A stretch of 64,000 nt of DNA from Fasciolopsis buskii. Its lineage: Eukaryota > Platyhelminthes > Trematoda > Plagiorchiida > Fasciolidae. Position numbers and translations under genes: made by a program. The notes under the pieces are model-generated. The model worked only from the letters and a program-made list of their open reading frames with translations. It was not told the DNA's origin and made no database searches. This document shows positions 47,690 through 59,714 of the stretch, in pieces (position 1 is the first letter of the stretch; each line of letters begins with the position of its first letter). Where the stretch lies: positions 121,315 to 185,314 of the forward strand of contig LUCM01000684.1 in the NCBI GenBank assembly GCA_008360955.1, written 5' to 3'.

Positions 47690-48070
47690 TCCTGCAAACA
47701 GTCTCGCAATTAGTAGGTAATAACGAGATGGCTAATTTGAGTCCACTTCCGACTCAAAGACAGTGGATGCCAGGTGACGTTCTGTGGATCCGAACGTAGC
47801 AGTCAGAGCACAAGTTCGGCCATCGTTTTCCGTTTTTTGATCGATAGGCGAGAACATCCAACCTTCTTTAGCGCTCATGTCTCCCGGAAAAATCGCAATA
47901 TCACTCGCCTTGTGTGCTTAAGAGGCCGGGCAGCGTTTGATAAAAATTGCCCTTGGTTGCATCCGGGCTACATCGTGTAGATGACCACGCTGAGTCGACA
48001 AAACATTGCATCTGTCGCAGCGACAGCTGTTTACTTTTGCGAACCTATAAATCTTATTGGACACAGACGA
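47690..48070 (-). mobile_element. Decayed LINE endonuclease fragment
   Basis: The minus strand, read 48070 to 47690 across shifting frames, gives VRLIGSQKSKQLSLRQMQC, then FYQTLPGLLSTQGE-like text, a damaged GDMSA block, and YRSKNGKRWPNLCSDC. These fall in the same order as the endonuclease of copy 3 (FNQKLHDLLSTAKRDD, GDMSAS, SRHSENGERLFALCSG). It is much more diverged than copies 1 to 3, hence older or a different subfamily. Confidence 0.6.
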
Positions 48071-50174
48071 CCGCCGACTGAGGTCCAGTCAGGTAGTGGA
48101 GCCGCATCCCTGTCACTTGCACTCAAATCCCAACAAAATCAGAGGCCGCAGCCTGAGTGCTACCAAAGTGCACAGCAAACTACTTTAAAGTTATGGAAGA
48201 AACTTTCAGCCCAATGGCAGCTGGATTGTTGAGTGAAAGTCTATTGGATACAACACTTCGCTGATTAGGGTCTTCTGTGAACGCGCTGAATGTGCACATT
48301 GTCCCACACCTATTAGCATTCGCCCATCAAATGTGACTAGTTTAAAAGAACACCGAGGATGAAAAACAGAATCAACCGGTGGAGGTAAATTTGGCGAGAT
48401 TTGGATGCTAGCCGATGGTGACGTGAAAGAATAGAGGCAGGGTTTTTTCAGAGAAAATAATGCCAGTACAGTCGACTTAAGTTACCAGTGAATGCCAAAA
48501 TGCGAGGTGCGAAAAGAGGACACGTGAATCTTAATGGGAACAAGTAGTTGAGTACAGTGGGAAGTCTCTTTCTGCATATGCAAAGAGTCCGGACCAAACG
48601 CTATAGGATTAGACTTTTTCATGCCCCACGTTTTGGGCTATTACAGTGTTTCATCGTCCTTTCCGTGGAAGGCCTTTTTGCTGGTGAATCCAGCAAACTT
48701 TGTCTATCCGAGCAAAATCTGCTAGGCAGCAGGCTTGTTCCACACAAGCCGATAGTTGGTTGAGTGGTTCAACCGTCTCTTCTGAAAGTCCTTGCCAGGT
48801 CTCTCGGAAAGACAAGAGGCAACGGCCTAGTTTAGTTGGTAGATCCCAATTTCCAGGTCACATAATTCACCATTGAACTTGCGGAATTTTTGGGGTGAGA
48901 ATCATTGACAGGTCAAGCCCATCGCTCTCTCGACACTTGCGCTACGTGTCCGACGTAGTTTATTTGGTGAGTTTTTGTCCACCTTATTCAGGACTAATCA
49001 TCAGTTTTTGTGTCCATTACGTTTTCTGCTGATCTCCGACTGGGAGTCAGACCTGGTCAGCTATCGAAAACAGAGAAGAGTGGGGAGAAGATTCATCGGA
49101 CAGGATGTAATGACTGGTTACAACAAACGGGGTAATTTGGCAACACAGAAGCTCAAAATGAATTACTCTCCTGGAGTTGGAATGGAAACTATTAGCTGTC
49201 TATTTGACAACTAAAGGTCAGAAGGTTTCCGCCATTCTATAACCGTGTCGAGCGACTCTTAAACAAGGGACATACGTCAAGCGTTCCGGTGACAAGAGAA
49301 AAATGCATTACCACCTTCCTTTAACTATGGCGACGATGTGTTAATCAAAAATGAAAATATTTTATTCCGTTTAAAATTCAAAAACAAAAAACAAAGCAAA
49401 ACACCTAGATAGGATTGGTTTGTTTGCTGTCAAACAAGAAAAAAATCAAAATGGTCATTCAGGCGGCTTGGCCGAGTGTTTTCGGTCTTACTTCATCTAC
49501 TTGAAAGCGATAGCAGACGGATCATCTTGAACATCAGATCATTCACTTCGTCCAAGTCAGCGACCGGTCTGTCGCAGTTTGCACCATTTTTTTGTTGGGC
49601 CTTAGGCCGCTTCGTTCCTGAGCCCGTCTCCTTTTACATATTGTTCTTGTTTCTTTCAAACATACAACCATTAGCTACAGTGAGTTCCACTTCTTGACCG
49701 TAATCCTGCGGCTCTCACGAAATTTCTGTACTACGCTGTAAGAGTTATATTCAGCCCTGTGTTAAACTTTTGGTGTTCTTCTCTATGATCACAGAATATG
49801 CTAGAGAAATGGTTGAACCGCTTGTGCATAGGGAGCCTCATGAGTTATTGTTTTGTTCAGAATCAGTTGATCAGTCGGTCGATTTGGCCTTCTTAATCTA
49901 TTGGCAGTGATTAGGATACTTGAATTTCACTAATGAATTTTATAAACGTGGGACCGGTTCAGCCTAATGTAAATAGTGCTGTGCTGTTGTCCATAGATTG
50001 AATTAATTCAGAGGCAACGTGTTGTAAGGTTGGGTGTAATGTCCATTGCTCCTACAGAAAAGACTGTCCTCACCTTGGAGACATTCATTTAGTGCACAAT
50101 GGTGTGACCTTCAAAATCCAGTCACTGATGTGGACGTTATATCATGTGGTGTTGATGTTCAGTGAACCGTTGAA
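48071..50174. other. Intron stretch, no recognised content
   Basis: Open frames at 48548-48763, 48975-49214 and 49476-49697 show no motif. A/T-rich, with oligo-A near 49370-49450. Confidence 0.5.
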
Positions 50175-50262
50175 AATCAGCCCGGCGAGCGTAATGGCTA
50201 GGGTGTTCGACTCACGATCGCGTTCCAGCCCCGACCTAATGGAAGTGCACTGTTGATGTTTC
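50175..50262 (+). mobile_element. tRNA-derived SINE copy, plus orientation
   Basis: AGCCCGGCGAGCGTAATGGC, TAGGGTGTTCGACTCACG, ATCGCGTTCCAGCCCC has the A-box-like block (AGCGTAATGGCTAGGGTG) and a worn B box (GCGTTCCAGCCCC). It matches the reverse complement of 31660-31770. Confidence 0.65.
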
Positions 50263-53210
50263 CTAAAGAGGATAAAAAAGTTGCAAGATGCTTCCATGAT
50301 TTTCACTGCCAAGTTGAATGTTAATACTCCATGACGAACCATTCGGAAAAGGGACTTTCTGTTCGCCGAACAGAAATCCCGTAGACCGTGTCGATTGTTT
50401 GGTAACGACTGGACTATGTACGATAATTTTACAAGCAAGAGCTACAGTGTGCTTACTGTCAACGGGACCACAGCTGGGCCCAGAAAACACACATTCAACT
50501 TGGAAGCGCAATCAAATGATTGACCATTGTCACCATATATGTGGGACATTGACCAGCCACGGCAGCGGTTTGGAACCACGATATTTGTCAGGGGACAGGT
50601 GAGTATTCCGGGGGGAGTAAAAACCGTTGGCTTAATGACGAGGATGACAACACAGCGCGGGATGAAAAACTAGTGCAAGACCATGGTACAGACACTAGAA
50701 GAAAGGTCATGAATAGTGGCGTTATCTAGACTGGGATAAAATCAGTAGCCCATAAAACACATGGTGAACGGCTTACCGATATTGTGATCGGTTAAAGTCA
50801 AATGGAAGCACTGATCAGTACCATTGTGGCGGGCGTGAGCGAGCCAGATAACGAGGTAACTCCAGACTTTGTTTTGAAAACAAATATGATGTGCAGGTGC
50901 AGATCATGTCCACCTGACGTCGGTCACCGACTCAGCGAGTCCGTGAGGATTTTTCTCAAACATGACGTCGTGAGCTGTCATCAGGATTACAAGAAATGGG
51001 ACTAGAATTTGCTCAATAGCGCTGAAGACAAACGAACTTTAAGTAATAACTATAAGAAAAGAACTCAAGAACAAGAAAAATGGAAAGCAGATCAGCGGTT
51101 ACCACGCTTTGAAGGTGTCCGGAACGTTGCAGTACTTATACTATACGTTCCTAAAAACATGCGAAAAAAGCACTATCAGTCTCCGCCACAAGTATGATTC
51201 CCAATTAGTATTTTTCTTCTTGAACAGGTCCGTAGCAGTTCTCAGCAAAACCTAAAATCCAAACTGATTTCCCGTCGATGACTCAACTGCTTATCCTCTC
51301 AGAACACGGCAAATCACGCAGAAACGATAGCCATGCAGAATATCGACGCCCTCGGAAACCATCTGGGTATATTCATGTTACTCGCTTTTGGAAAGATTAT
51401 GAGTGTCTACAAGTGTTCATTCTTTCGGGTATTGTTTGAGTGAGAACCAATTTAAGGAGAATTAGGATTAAACAAATCATTTCTTCAACCAATGACGATT
51501 CTAGTTGACGAAGGGCATGGCAAATTAAGATCTCTGCTCGGTACACGAAGTGTTTCAGAATGATTGCGAATACCTTGAGAATCGTGTGATATGCGACACG
51601 TGAGCAGCAGCTCCGACGACCTTGAATCGCGACCTTATTTGTTTAAACTCGTCAAGAGGGTTGAAGCGACAACCCCATCCAAATTACGTTACCCTAGTAA
51701 AAATATCTAGACCAATGACTTCCTAGTTTAAGGTTCTTCAATCACATGCACATAATGGGTGACCTTGAGACAATTCATCTATTCGATTTGACAAGCCATA
51801 TTATCCCTGTGGCAAAATATCTCCGTCGAGCCATGGAAACAATTTCTAGCAAGAAGCAGTTTACGTTCGATATGTACACATCCAAAGTTTGCCTACTCAG
51901 AATTTAATAACAAAAGGGAAAGTTTTTTGTACAACAACTGGTTCATAGCAAATTGCGACTGCAAATCTTCGCTCGGTCAATCAATACCGGCTTGTAGGTA
52001 AACGCCTAATGTGACTTTGCTGAAAGATTTCTCCATGGTACACAGTGTTGTTTGGAGCGCGAAAAATTGATGTTACTGAATTTCTACGAAAACTTGCTGA
52101 GTTTTAAGATGACCAGTAACAGTTACCAAGTCGGTTTCACTCTTCTGCTTTTTTCAGAAAGTTCGTAAATTCCTCACTTGCTTGCGAACAGAATGGCAAC
52201 CGTCGCAGCTAAATCTATCTGTGTTTTCTTTCATCAACATTAGAGATGAATATGCCAGTCTATCGAGGGGTTTAGGTGCGAGTTGACTAGAGTTTGGAAT
52301 TGGTTGATTTTTAAATAAGTCATAATAAATGTTTGCGGGCCCAGAAATGAAAAGACAAGTTTGCAATCTGACTCAATTTGCCTCATTAAATCCTGAATGT
52401 TAGCCCCCGCCATGTTTTGCATGGAAAGAAATCCCTGTTTATTTCATGGGAGTTGTTTCACGTGAACAATGCTTCAGGGAAATGAGAAATGCATTGTTCA
52501 GTTGCGGAAACGGTTGAATTATTAAAGGTTCTCTATACATTTCGCCGACAAAAACATCCGTCTTTCCGGATCGCCAAAGAATCTAAATGCAACACATCAC
52601 CCCTGGGCATATGAACCTATTTGGGTAAGCCATTATCGTGGTAAAACCAACGCCAAGGACAAGAAACCGGTTCGAGTCTGTCGAGGGCACTAAGTAAGCA
52701 GAGGCCAGTCTCTATTAGAAGTTGATTATCGCTCTCTAACCGAAGTAACCGCTCCACTCTGCATTCGATAAATTGGACACGTTTTGTGCCTATTTGTCCA
52801 GTTCTCACCTTTTCGTGCTCTTCTTGCAGATGGTGGGCAAGAATGGGAAAATCGACATGGCGCTGAGGCACATCGAGGTTAACTTCGGGTTTTACCTCGG
52901 GTGTTGCTTTCGCCTTCGTTGTTGAAGCCGAACAGACATGAACTCTCGTGGCTAAGTAATGCTGAAATCTGTTTCGTGGTCGAATCTTTTAGTCCAGCCT
53001 GCCTCCGGACACACTGTTCGGTGAAAAAAAAACAACTATAAAAAAATCGAAATGAAGTTTTGTTTTCTTGCTTCTAACTATGATTTTGCCTTCTTACCCG
53101 ATTTCTATAAAAGTCTTTTGCAAATACTTTGCGCTGTCAACACATTTGTCTTCAAGTTGGTATTATATGTATATTAATTAAAATTAGTATCTGGATATAA
53201 ACAAAATTTC
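50263..53210. other. Intron stretch, no recognised content
   Basis: Frames at 50318-50602 (with overlapping minus frames), 50802-51005 and 52617-52871 have no recognisable motif. Nothing supportable. Confidence 0.5.
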
Positions 53211-53266
53211 CGCGGAAGAACACGACTGGTTTCGCGGTCATCGCCGCTCGTCAACTGTGCCTTTCG
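53211..53266 (-). ncRNA. Hammerhead-like motif, degenerate
   Basis: The minus strand reads GGCACAG, UUGACGA (53254-53248), 14-nt GCGGCGAUGACCGC (four to five pairs, GAUG loop), GAAA (53233-53230), C, CA, GUC (53226-53224), GUGUUCUUCCGCGG. The first core base is U instead of C (CUGACGA to UUGACGA). Helix II is the best preserved of the five copies. Confidence 0.62.
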
Positions 53267-53427
53267 GGGAAATTTTCTTCAATCGTCTAGATACTACTTA
53301 CGATCTATACCTATTCTGGCGGCACACTCTTCTCGTTCCTGAGGTTCTCTCGACCGAAAGGACAACGAATTATCAACAAATCACACTTGTGGTTCTTCTG
53401 TAGACTCTCCAACAATGAGTTTCTACG

Positions 53428-53430
<3 letters not shown>

Positions 53431-53466
<36 letters not shown>
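53431..53466. repeat. (TA)n microsatellite
   Basis: 36 bases of uninterrupted alternating TA, about 165 bp from the hammerhead-like motif at 53211. Confidence 0.96.
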
Positions 53467-53468
<2 letters not shown>

Positions 53469-54489
53469 TGGACAACGACCTATTGCACTTGCGAATCATC
53501 TTTGTTGCACTTGTAGCTTACACTCCTGGACTCGAATTTATTTCGGTGTGCGCGTGTTTATTGATCGTATCCAATGAAACCTTCAGATAGCCCTTATGGT
53601 TGAATCATTATTTTGAACGATCATAATGCAAACCCATAGTGGATAGTGAGTCTACCTTTGGTGAACTTTGATTGAAGAGATGAGTTTCCGATGCTATACG
53701 ATTGGTGTTCCCAAACCTTGATGAAAAAAGTAACTGGTTATTTTGGACGAGGATAGAACGTAAATATTCACTGGCTGGTTGTGACGTTTCTAATGTTGGG
53801 TTGACGAATACATTAGTTCATTTCAAACACGCATAGTTTCTGGTCAGTCCATGCGAAATGAGAAACTGGATAGAAAACGGTTGTGCTACGTTGCCCTTCT
53901 GGTGAATGATAGCTAGTTTCCTTCAATGAATTTATCGATCAACCAGACCGGTTCAGATGGCAACTAGGGTTAAATTTGGTCCATACTTTTTTAAACGATT
54001 ACCGAAATTAATACAAAACTAGCTCCTGGAAGCGGTTGAGTAATAATGATTATTCACCTGCGCTGCTCACGTTCTTCGTTCGTATATCGATAGTTCTTGT
54101 GGCTGGCACTTACCAGGTAAGTGTAAGTTTTTTCTGTTGGATGCAAGCTCGTGATGTCCAGTTTTGGATTACAAAGTCTCTGGTAGCTTTTTTCTACTGA
54201 AATTCGATGTAAAAGTTAGTTGTTGGCTTTTCGCAGTTGTGGGGTATAGAGCACGAGCTGATCTACCCAAACATCCACCACATCTTGCAGCTGATCTGGA
54301 ATCATAAAATTACGGGACGCAAGTTGAAAGCGCAGTTGCGCATTTCTCAACGTGATTCTAATGTTGTTTAGTTTACTCGCCGCTCTCATCTGCGTGAAAA
54401 CCTTCTTGTGCACTCAGTTACCTTTTCATCTTGCTCTATTTCCCCACATACTCACTGTCTGCTTTTGAAATCCCCATCTGACACACTAG
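53467..54489. other. Intron end before RA2 exon
   Basis: No gene recognised. The last 70 bases are a pyrimidine-rich acceptor tract. An earlier CAG at 54415-54417 is also in phase with the exon, so the exon could be 73 bases longer (see the exon entry). Confidence 0.5.
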
Positions 54490-54682
54490 CGAACAGCGTG
54501 AAAATCTATGGAGACACATTGAACAGCGAGTTGCCCTACGTTACTCTCCAACTTGGTTTGAATGACACCGCGGAGACTGTTGTGTTGTGGACCTTGGAGA
54601 AATACGGACTGAGCAACCAAGCTGACCCGCATGAGTATTATATTGTCCAAATGAACATACCACCACGTGGTGAACGTTTACC
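54490..54682 (+). CDS. AFDN: Afadin exon: RA2 domain
   Basis: Reads NSVKIYGDTLNSELPYVTLQ, then LGLNDTAETVVLWTLEKYGL, then DPHEYYIVQMNIPPRGERLP. Afadin RA2 has the same pattern (LRIYADSL, PYKTILL, LEKYGLE, DYCIARVMLPP). RA2 is the second Ras/Rap-binding ubiquitin-like domain. The acceptor CACACTAG (54482-54489) supplies two bases that complete the codon begun by the A at 45065. The donor CC|GTAAGT at 54682/54683 leaves two bases. The alternative acceptor at 54415-54417 would insert about 24 residues before RA2 in the same frame; I prefer 54490 because the intervening bases look like a pyrimidine tract. Confidence 0.92.
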
Positions 54683-57235
54683 GTAAGTCGATTCACGTGA
54701 TTGGCCGTTTCCGGTTCCGAAATTATCAGCTACAGTAGTCTACGTGAGGAAATATCGAACCTATTTGTTCTGACTTAGGGAAATTCTTTCCTGTTTTTTG
54801 ATTGTTTTTACTAAACAGGTGAAATTTCATTTGTAGCATTACTATTTCGTAGGAGATCCATACTTGTGGAGCATTGTCTGGTTGCAAATTTATCGCTCGT
54901 ATTCAAGCAGTTTTCCTTGAAAAATATTGTAGCTATATAGGCGTTGTATCTGAAAGAGTCGGGACTTCCTGACAAATAAATGTTGCTGTTAAACGTGACA
55001 GATGGGCAATCATTTTCGGCTCTAATCGAATTTTTTCCAAAATTGATTTTTCAGAGCCATGTCCATACTGAATGGCATTAATCCAGCCGTGACTTGTTCC
55101 TTAACAACTTGCAATCAAAAGCATTTCCACCGGGTTCGAACAGGCAGCATATCCTTTCCCGGTCGTTAAGTGATCATAAAAAATGTAATTTACAGACCAA
55201 AAATGGCTGACAGTTTGGACAATTAAATGAGCTTCAATTCCTATTTGTGGACTCCCTTGACGTTGAAGTCCAATCGTGGGTAATCTCTTTGGGATATCAT
55301 ATGCAGTACTCCATCTCATTTTATGAGCCGATTGTGGTGTATCGGTCACTGTTAGTCCAAAAGTTCATTCGTGTAATGGAATAGACCACCCCTTTTATCA
55401 CGGCTTTGCCCCAGTACATGGCAGAAATAGTACGGGGGATTGGTGAGTTCACGGAATTTCAAAGCGGACAAACCAAGCTTGTATATTTACTCAGACAATT
55501 TCCATTGATAAAACATACAGTGACTGTTTAAATTGATTCCTTTACGCGATTGTATTAAAAATATGTTCAAGCGGTTACAATCAAGTATTGTGGGTCTGAT
55601 AATTCCTGGCTCACATTTTATCGTCACTGACCACCACGTCATTCTCAATCTTTCAAAGACCGGGGATCACTTCCTGAAATCCCGTGAAGGGGTTACCATC
55701 ATTATTACAACAGTTCTTTGATTAATGGTACATTTTTGGTTTGTATATTTGTTCCTCCGCATCTTACCTTAGCTGTGTTGACCTGATGGTTCGGATTGAA
55801 GCCGTAAATAACACTTCTTAAAGTGAACATTTTAATTCCTCATTTGTAGCTTGACTAAGTCGGTCTTGGTCTTGGCTCGAATTTTAAAGCTTCTTTCTTC
55901 CGTTGTTTCTTTCCTTTTGGGCCTTTTGTTGTCATTTTGATCATGTTCCGACCAGCAACATGTTTCTAACTGGAAGCTAATGGAAGAAAAATAGATTTTG
56001 CTCCTCAAACTTGCTTGATACGGCTCCGCGCAGAATAAAACTGCTAATTGGACCGTGATTGTACGCATTTTGTCTACATGCATTGTTTGAAAATAACTAT
56101 GAACACCAGAATCCGTGATTTATTGATCCTTTATCGTAGAACAGGTATGCTTTCACTTCGGACAACGAAGTTCTAAATTTATATTTTCTTGATTTCTTGA
56201 GATTTCGGTTTTTCATTGCCATTAATTTCCCACTAATGTGCCTTAGTTTCGGTTACTATTTGCTATCGCTGTCCACCAGGGGAGCAAATGAAGTAGACAA
56301 TTCTGAGTAGAAAAAGAAAGTAAAAAATCGTGGAGATGAGTAAAGATCCTGGGTACAGTTATGTTAGTAGCCACGTTAGTTCATTACCATTCTCAAAATT
56401 TTGGCGAGAGGGTCCCGTATACCATAAACATGCGTTTGTATGATCCTATATTTGAAAGTTCATTGATCAAGGTTCGTGTACCCTTTTATCGCGTCCTGAA
56501 CTAGCTGCCCCCAACTCTTTTTAACCAATGACTATCCCGTACAAAAATATGCCCATGTTCGGGTGCACACAAGACATCCTGCCACGAGTCCAGTAACAGG
56601 GTAGACTCTCTGACGTCTGAGGTTTGCTGTACTATGGGGAGATGACTTGGACTCACTAATCCGGGCAAGAGTCGATTACCGTTTGCTGTCACTGCCATTA
56701 GTAATTGTTAGGTTCTAACTTGGTGTCATGGAAACAATCAGCGGTTGTTCCGGCGGGTATTCCAGAGAGCAAACTGCAAATCATTGAACCATTCCAGTGT
56801 GTAACTCCCCCTAATCACGGCACGGTGCTACTGCGTCGCTGGTTCTTCCTAGTCATAGTATGGCGAACTGAATAGCTGCTTTGAATGGAATCAAATTTTT
56901 AAGTTTTGGTGTTCAGGAAGATTACTGCTGAGGGCAGTCCATAGCAGAACTGGTGAGGTTATGAATTTCGGTTAAATTGGCGTTGTGTAGTAACATCTTT
57001 CATTCTGATATTTTTGTTGCTACTCGGCGGAACCGAAACCCGTTGACCAGGAAATAAAACAGAATAAATTACAAATGCATTTGATCACACAGTTCTGACA
57101 TATATTCCCAAACCTGTTATTTTGGATTCCTACCATATTTTGAGATCGTAAACATTTGACTCTGTCACGCATCTCATTCTTGTCAAAATCTTGCTCTCCC
57201 ATTCTCCCAAATTTACCCTCTGAAAACCAAACAAG
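54683..57235. other. Afadin intron between RA2 and the next exon
   Basis: No repeat or gene could be assigned. Open frames at 55101-55349, 55533-55721 and 55832-56083 lack motifs. A conventional GTAAGT donor and a weak acceptor (CCAAACAAG) bound the intron. Confidence 0.6.
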
Positions 57236-57638
57236 AATGGAAGTTGAGCGTGAAATAACTCTTCATCATCATGACTGTCCTCTAAGAATCAAATCACAAC
57301 TGGCTCAACGCGACGGAATCTCCTGTATATTCCAAATTCGACATCGCACAATTCCGAGCCGTGATGGCCGTCGTCTTCCACCTCCTCCATCAATTCACCC
57401 TCGATTCCCGCCTCAGCAAACTCGGTCACGTTCATCTGGTCCACATGAAAACAATCGAACCGGTCGCAGTTTGATTCCCTATCTAATTGAGGTGAAATCA
57501 GAGAAGGATCAGGAACCATGCGAAAATGGCATCGCCGCTCCACTGAATGATTTGTTCGACCGAATTCACGTGGGCCCCATCAAATTAGGTACGATAGAGA
57601 AGATGGTTGGCCCACCACCGAACATTCTGGTTGACCGA
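57236..57638 (+). CDS. AFDN: Afadin exon: end of RA2 and linker into FHA
   Basis: Reads MEVEREITLHHHDCPLRI, DGISCIFQIRHRTIPSRDG, then SLIPYLIEVKSEKDQ, and HVGPIKLGTIEKMVGPPPNI ending LVDR. The first part matches the last strands of afadin RA2 (KEIILDDDECPLQI, KGILVFQLKRR); the middle matches the LPYLVEL start of the FHA region. A proline/arginine-rich segment (about 57360-57460) lies between them. The first base completes the CCA codon begun by the RA2 exon. The donor is CGA|GTAAGT at 57638/57639, phase 0. The acceptor AACAAG is poor in pyrimidines, but it is the only nearby AG that keeps the phase. Confidence 0.88.
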
Positions 57639-58510
57639 GTAAGTTTCTGACATGTTTGTCGTTTTATGATTTCCTGGAAATGAGTATCCAGCGCTTTGAA
57701 TCGCTGAATAATCACAATCCAATAGTCGTTGCTCGTCTAATGGGAATTGCTTTCATGGTATGCTGTAAACGACCGATTTAACATGCAGATATTCGGATTG
57801 CTATTTTGTTGGTTTTACCTATGAAGACAAACTTCGTAGACTCGTTATTGCATGTGATATTTGAATGGAAACCATGACGGAGATGAAAAGAAGCATTTTG
57901 CTTCGTCCATTAATTATTTGACAGATTTTCCGAGTCTTTTTCATCAAATATCTTGATGTTCAGTTCATATCATACTTTGCAGTTAGCAATAAAAAGGCTT
58001 CGTGCAATGAAACTTACATAGAATGACAAGGGAAGAAAACTCAAAAGGCACGATCTAACGTGGGCGTGGAAATTTCTCATATCGAAAGCATTTGATATTA
58101 CACCAAGATTAGTCCAGCCGAAAGGTAGCACAGTGGTTCGTAAGCCTATGCGATGACTGAAGTTGAAACCGAAAGAACAATTCCAGGCGAATGGTGGAAT
58201 TAATGTCATCTACAAGATCAAATTTATGAATTGCATCCAGTGTTACGTCAGTCAAATTGGAAGAGAAATTGTTTTGTGAATTCAAAAACAAGCACTAATC
58301 ATCCGCAGGACCACATGTTTCCATTCCATTGATATCCGTCCAAAATGGTCGACAATGGCATGCATTCGATTCTTGATCGAAAGGAGTTAAAAATCCTAAA
58401 TTTCTATTCTTATTCCAAACGTTAGTTGTCTTGTTGTTGTCTGTTCATGTGCATATACATACGTATATGCATGTAGATGAATGTATGTAAATGAACTGAC
58501 ACAAGTGTGC
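57639..58510. other. Afadin intron, first half
   Basis: No recognised content. Minus-strand frames at 57970-58291 overlap each other and carry no motif. Confidence 0.55.
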
Positions 58511-58568
58511 TGAGCACGCATGCCTGACAAGCGGAAATAACCGCGAAACCGATCATATCTTTTCGGGA
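58511..58568 (+). ncRNA. Hammerhead-like motif, degenerate
   Basis: The plus strand reads GAGCACGCAUGC, CUGACAA (58524-58530), 14-nt GCGGAAAUAACCGC (GCGG/CCGC helix), GAAA (58545-58548), C, CG, AUC (58552-58554), AUAUCUUUUCGGG. The CUGANGA core has A instead of the catalytic G, so it should be inactive. It sits in the short intron before the FHA exon, with a (TA)n run 40 bases downstream (58595-58608). Confidence 0.62.
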
Positions 58569-59282
58569 TTCCGTTTATTTGTGTATCTACTAACGATATA
58601 TATATATATGTATGCATTTGAAAAAAAGTGAAAGTTAATTTTTTTCTATTCACGTCACAGTTTCATGCCGCTAGGTCGTGTTCTTCTCTCGCTGAGACTT
58701 ATTTTTTCAATTTATAGTCGTTTTGAAGATTCGGACTTGTTTTCATCTGATATATCTTATAGAAAACAGTTTTCTTCCTGTGTCTCAACTCCTCTTTGCT
58801 TTTCTAGTGCTGCAAATCAATAGTTTGTTTCATTTTTAAGCACAGTTTTAGCCATCTGTTTCAACAATAATACGTCTTTTTTCTAATCCATAATGTATTT
58901 GACACACATAAAAACCATTAAGTGTTTATTTTATCTTTTCCTTGGCTGAACCCACAACTGTACTGAAAATATAAATCGTGTGCTGGGCCCAAATTTTCGA
59001 CCGATGAATTATAACAGCATATTCTCAAGACCATGTATTTTGCATGAATTGCAGAATTGCTCGATCTTATCGATGTTTCGGATTTTGTCGGTACAATCAT
59101 CATAGTTGGATTACATGGACTAGTACAAAACCGTTGGTTCTCGAATCATTCGTTAGTATACGTCAATGAAAGTCAAGCAAACAACACAAATAATTAATAT
59201 CATTGGTATTGGCTTTCCTACTTTTCGTTCAGCTGTTGCGTTTATGATGTTGCTGTAATGGATCTGTTTTCGCCTATCGCAG
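58569..59282. other. Afadin intron, second half
   Basis: No gene or repeat recognised apart from the (TA)n noted above. Ends in the acceptor CGCCTATCGCAG. Confidence 0.55.
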
Positions 59283-59714
59283 ATGAAACACCAAGATATC
59301 CGTCCAGTACACTGTACATTCAGTGTAGTTCAGGCGAGTACCAGTGCTTCTCGTCTCCGTATTCCCAAAGCTGGGCCTTCTGCAGACTTGGATGGGAACA
59401 CGTATCAATCATTACTCGTGAGTCCCTCGTTGGACGGTTTCGCGAAACCTCCTGGACCGGCTGTGATGCGTGTGAACGGAACAAGAATTACTGGACCGAT
59501 GTTAATGTCACCGGATAGCGTGCTTCAACTGGGAAAGTCGTTGCTATTAAAATTTGTCTACTCAGACGTCGACTGGGCTGAAACCGAGACAGACGATGGA
59601 AGTAAGGAGAGCGAGCCACTGGCAGCCACAGCCGCGGCCTCATTCAAACATGGATCGTCTACGCGGTTAGCTAACACGCTACCCCCAAGCGCATCATCTG
59701 GCGCTGGAAAACAG
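59283..59714 (+). CDS. AFDN: Afadin exon: FHA-like domain and linker
   Basis: Reads MKHQDIRPVHCTFSVVQ, then YQSLLVSPSLDGFAKP, PAVMRVNGTRITGPMLMSPD, SVLQLGKSLLLKFVYSDVDW. This matches the afadin FHA order: I-xPHHC strand, VTVTP, VxGxRI, ML-QSGxxVxFG-xHVFKFVDP. The HC of RPVHC keeps the turn typical of the family, while about 20 residues of low similarity separate it from the next strand. After the domain comes an acidic then Ser/Thr/Ala-rich linker ending SGAGKQ. It begins in phase 0 after CGCAG and ends CAG|GTGGGT at 59714/59715, phase 0. A plus-strand frame from 59258 overlapping this exon is a shadow. Confidence 0.9.

Noticed and set aside
57289..57543. Minus-strand open frame opposite the afadin exon
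   Set aside because: Shadow of the real plus-strand exon, which has domain matches and phase-correct splice sites.
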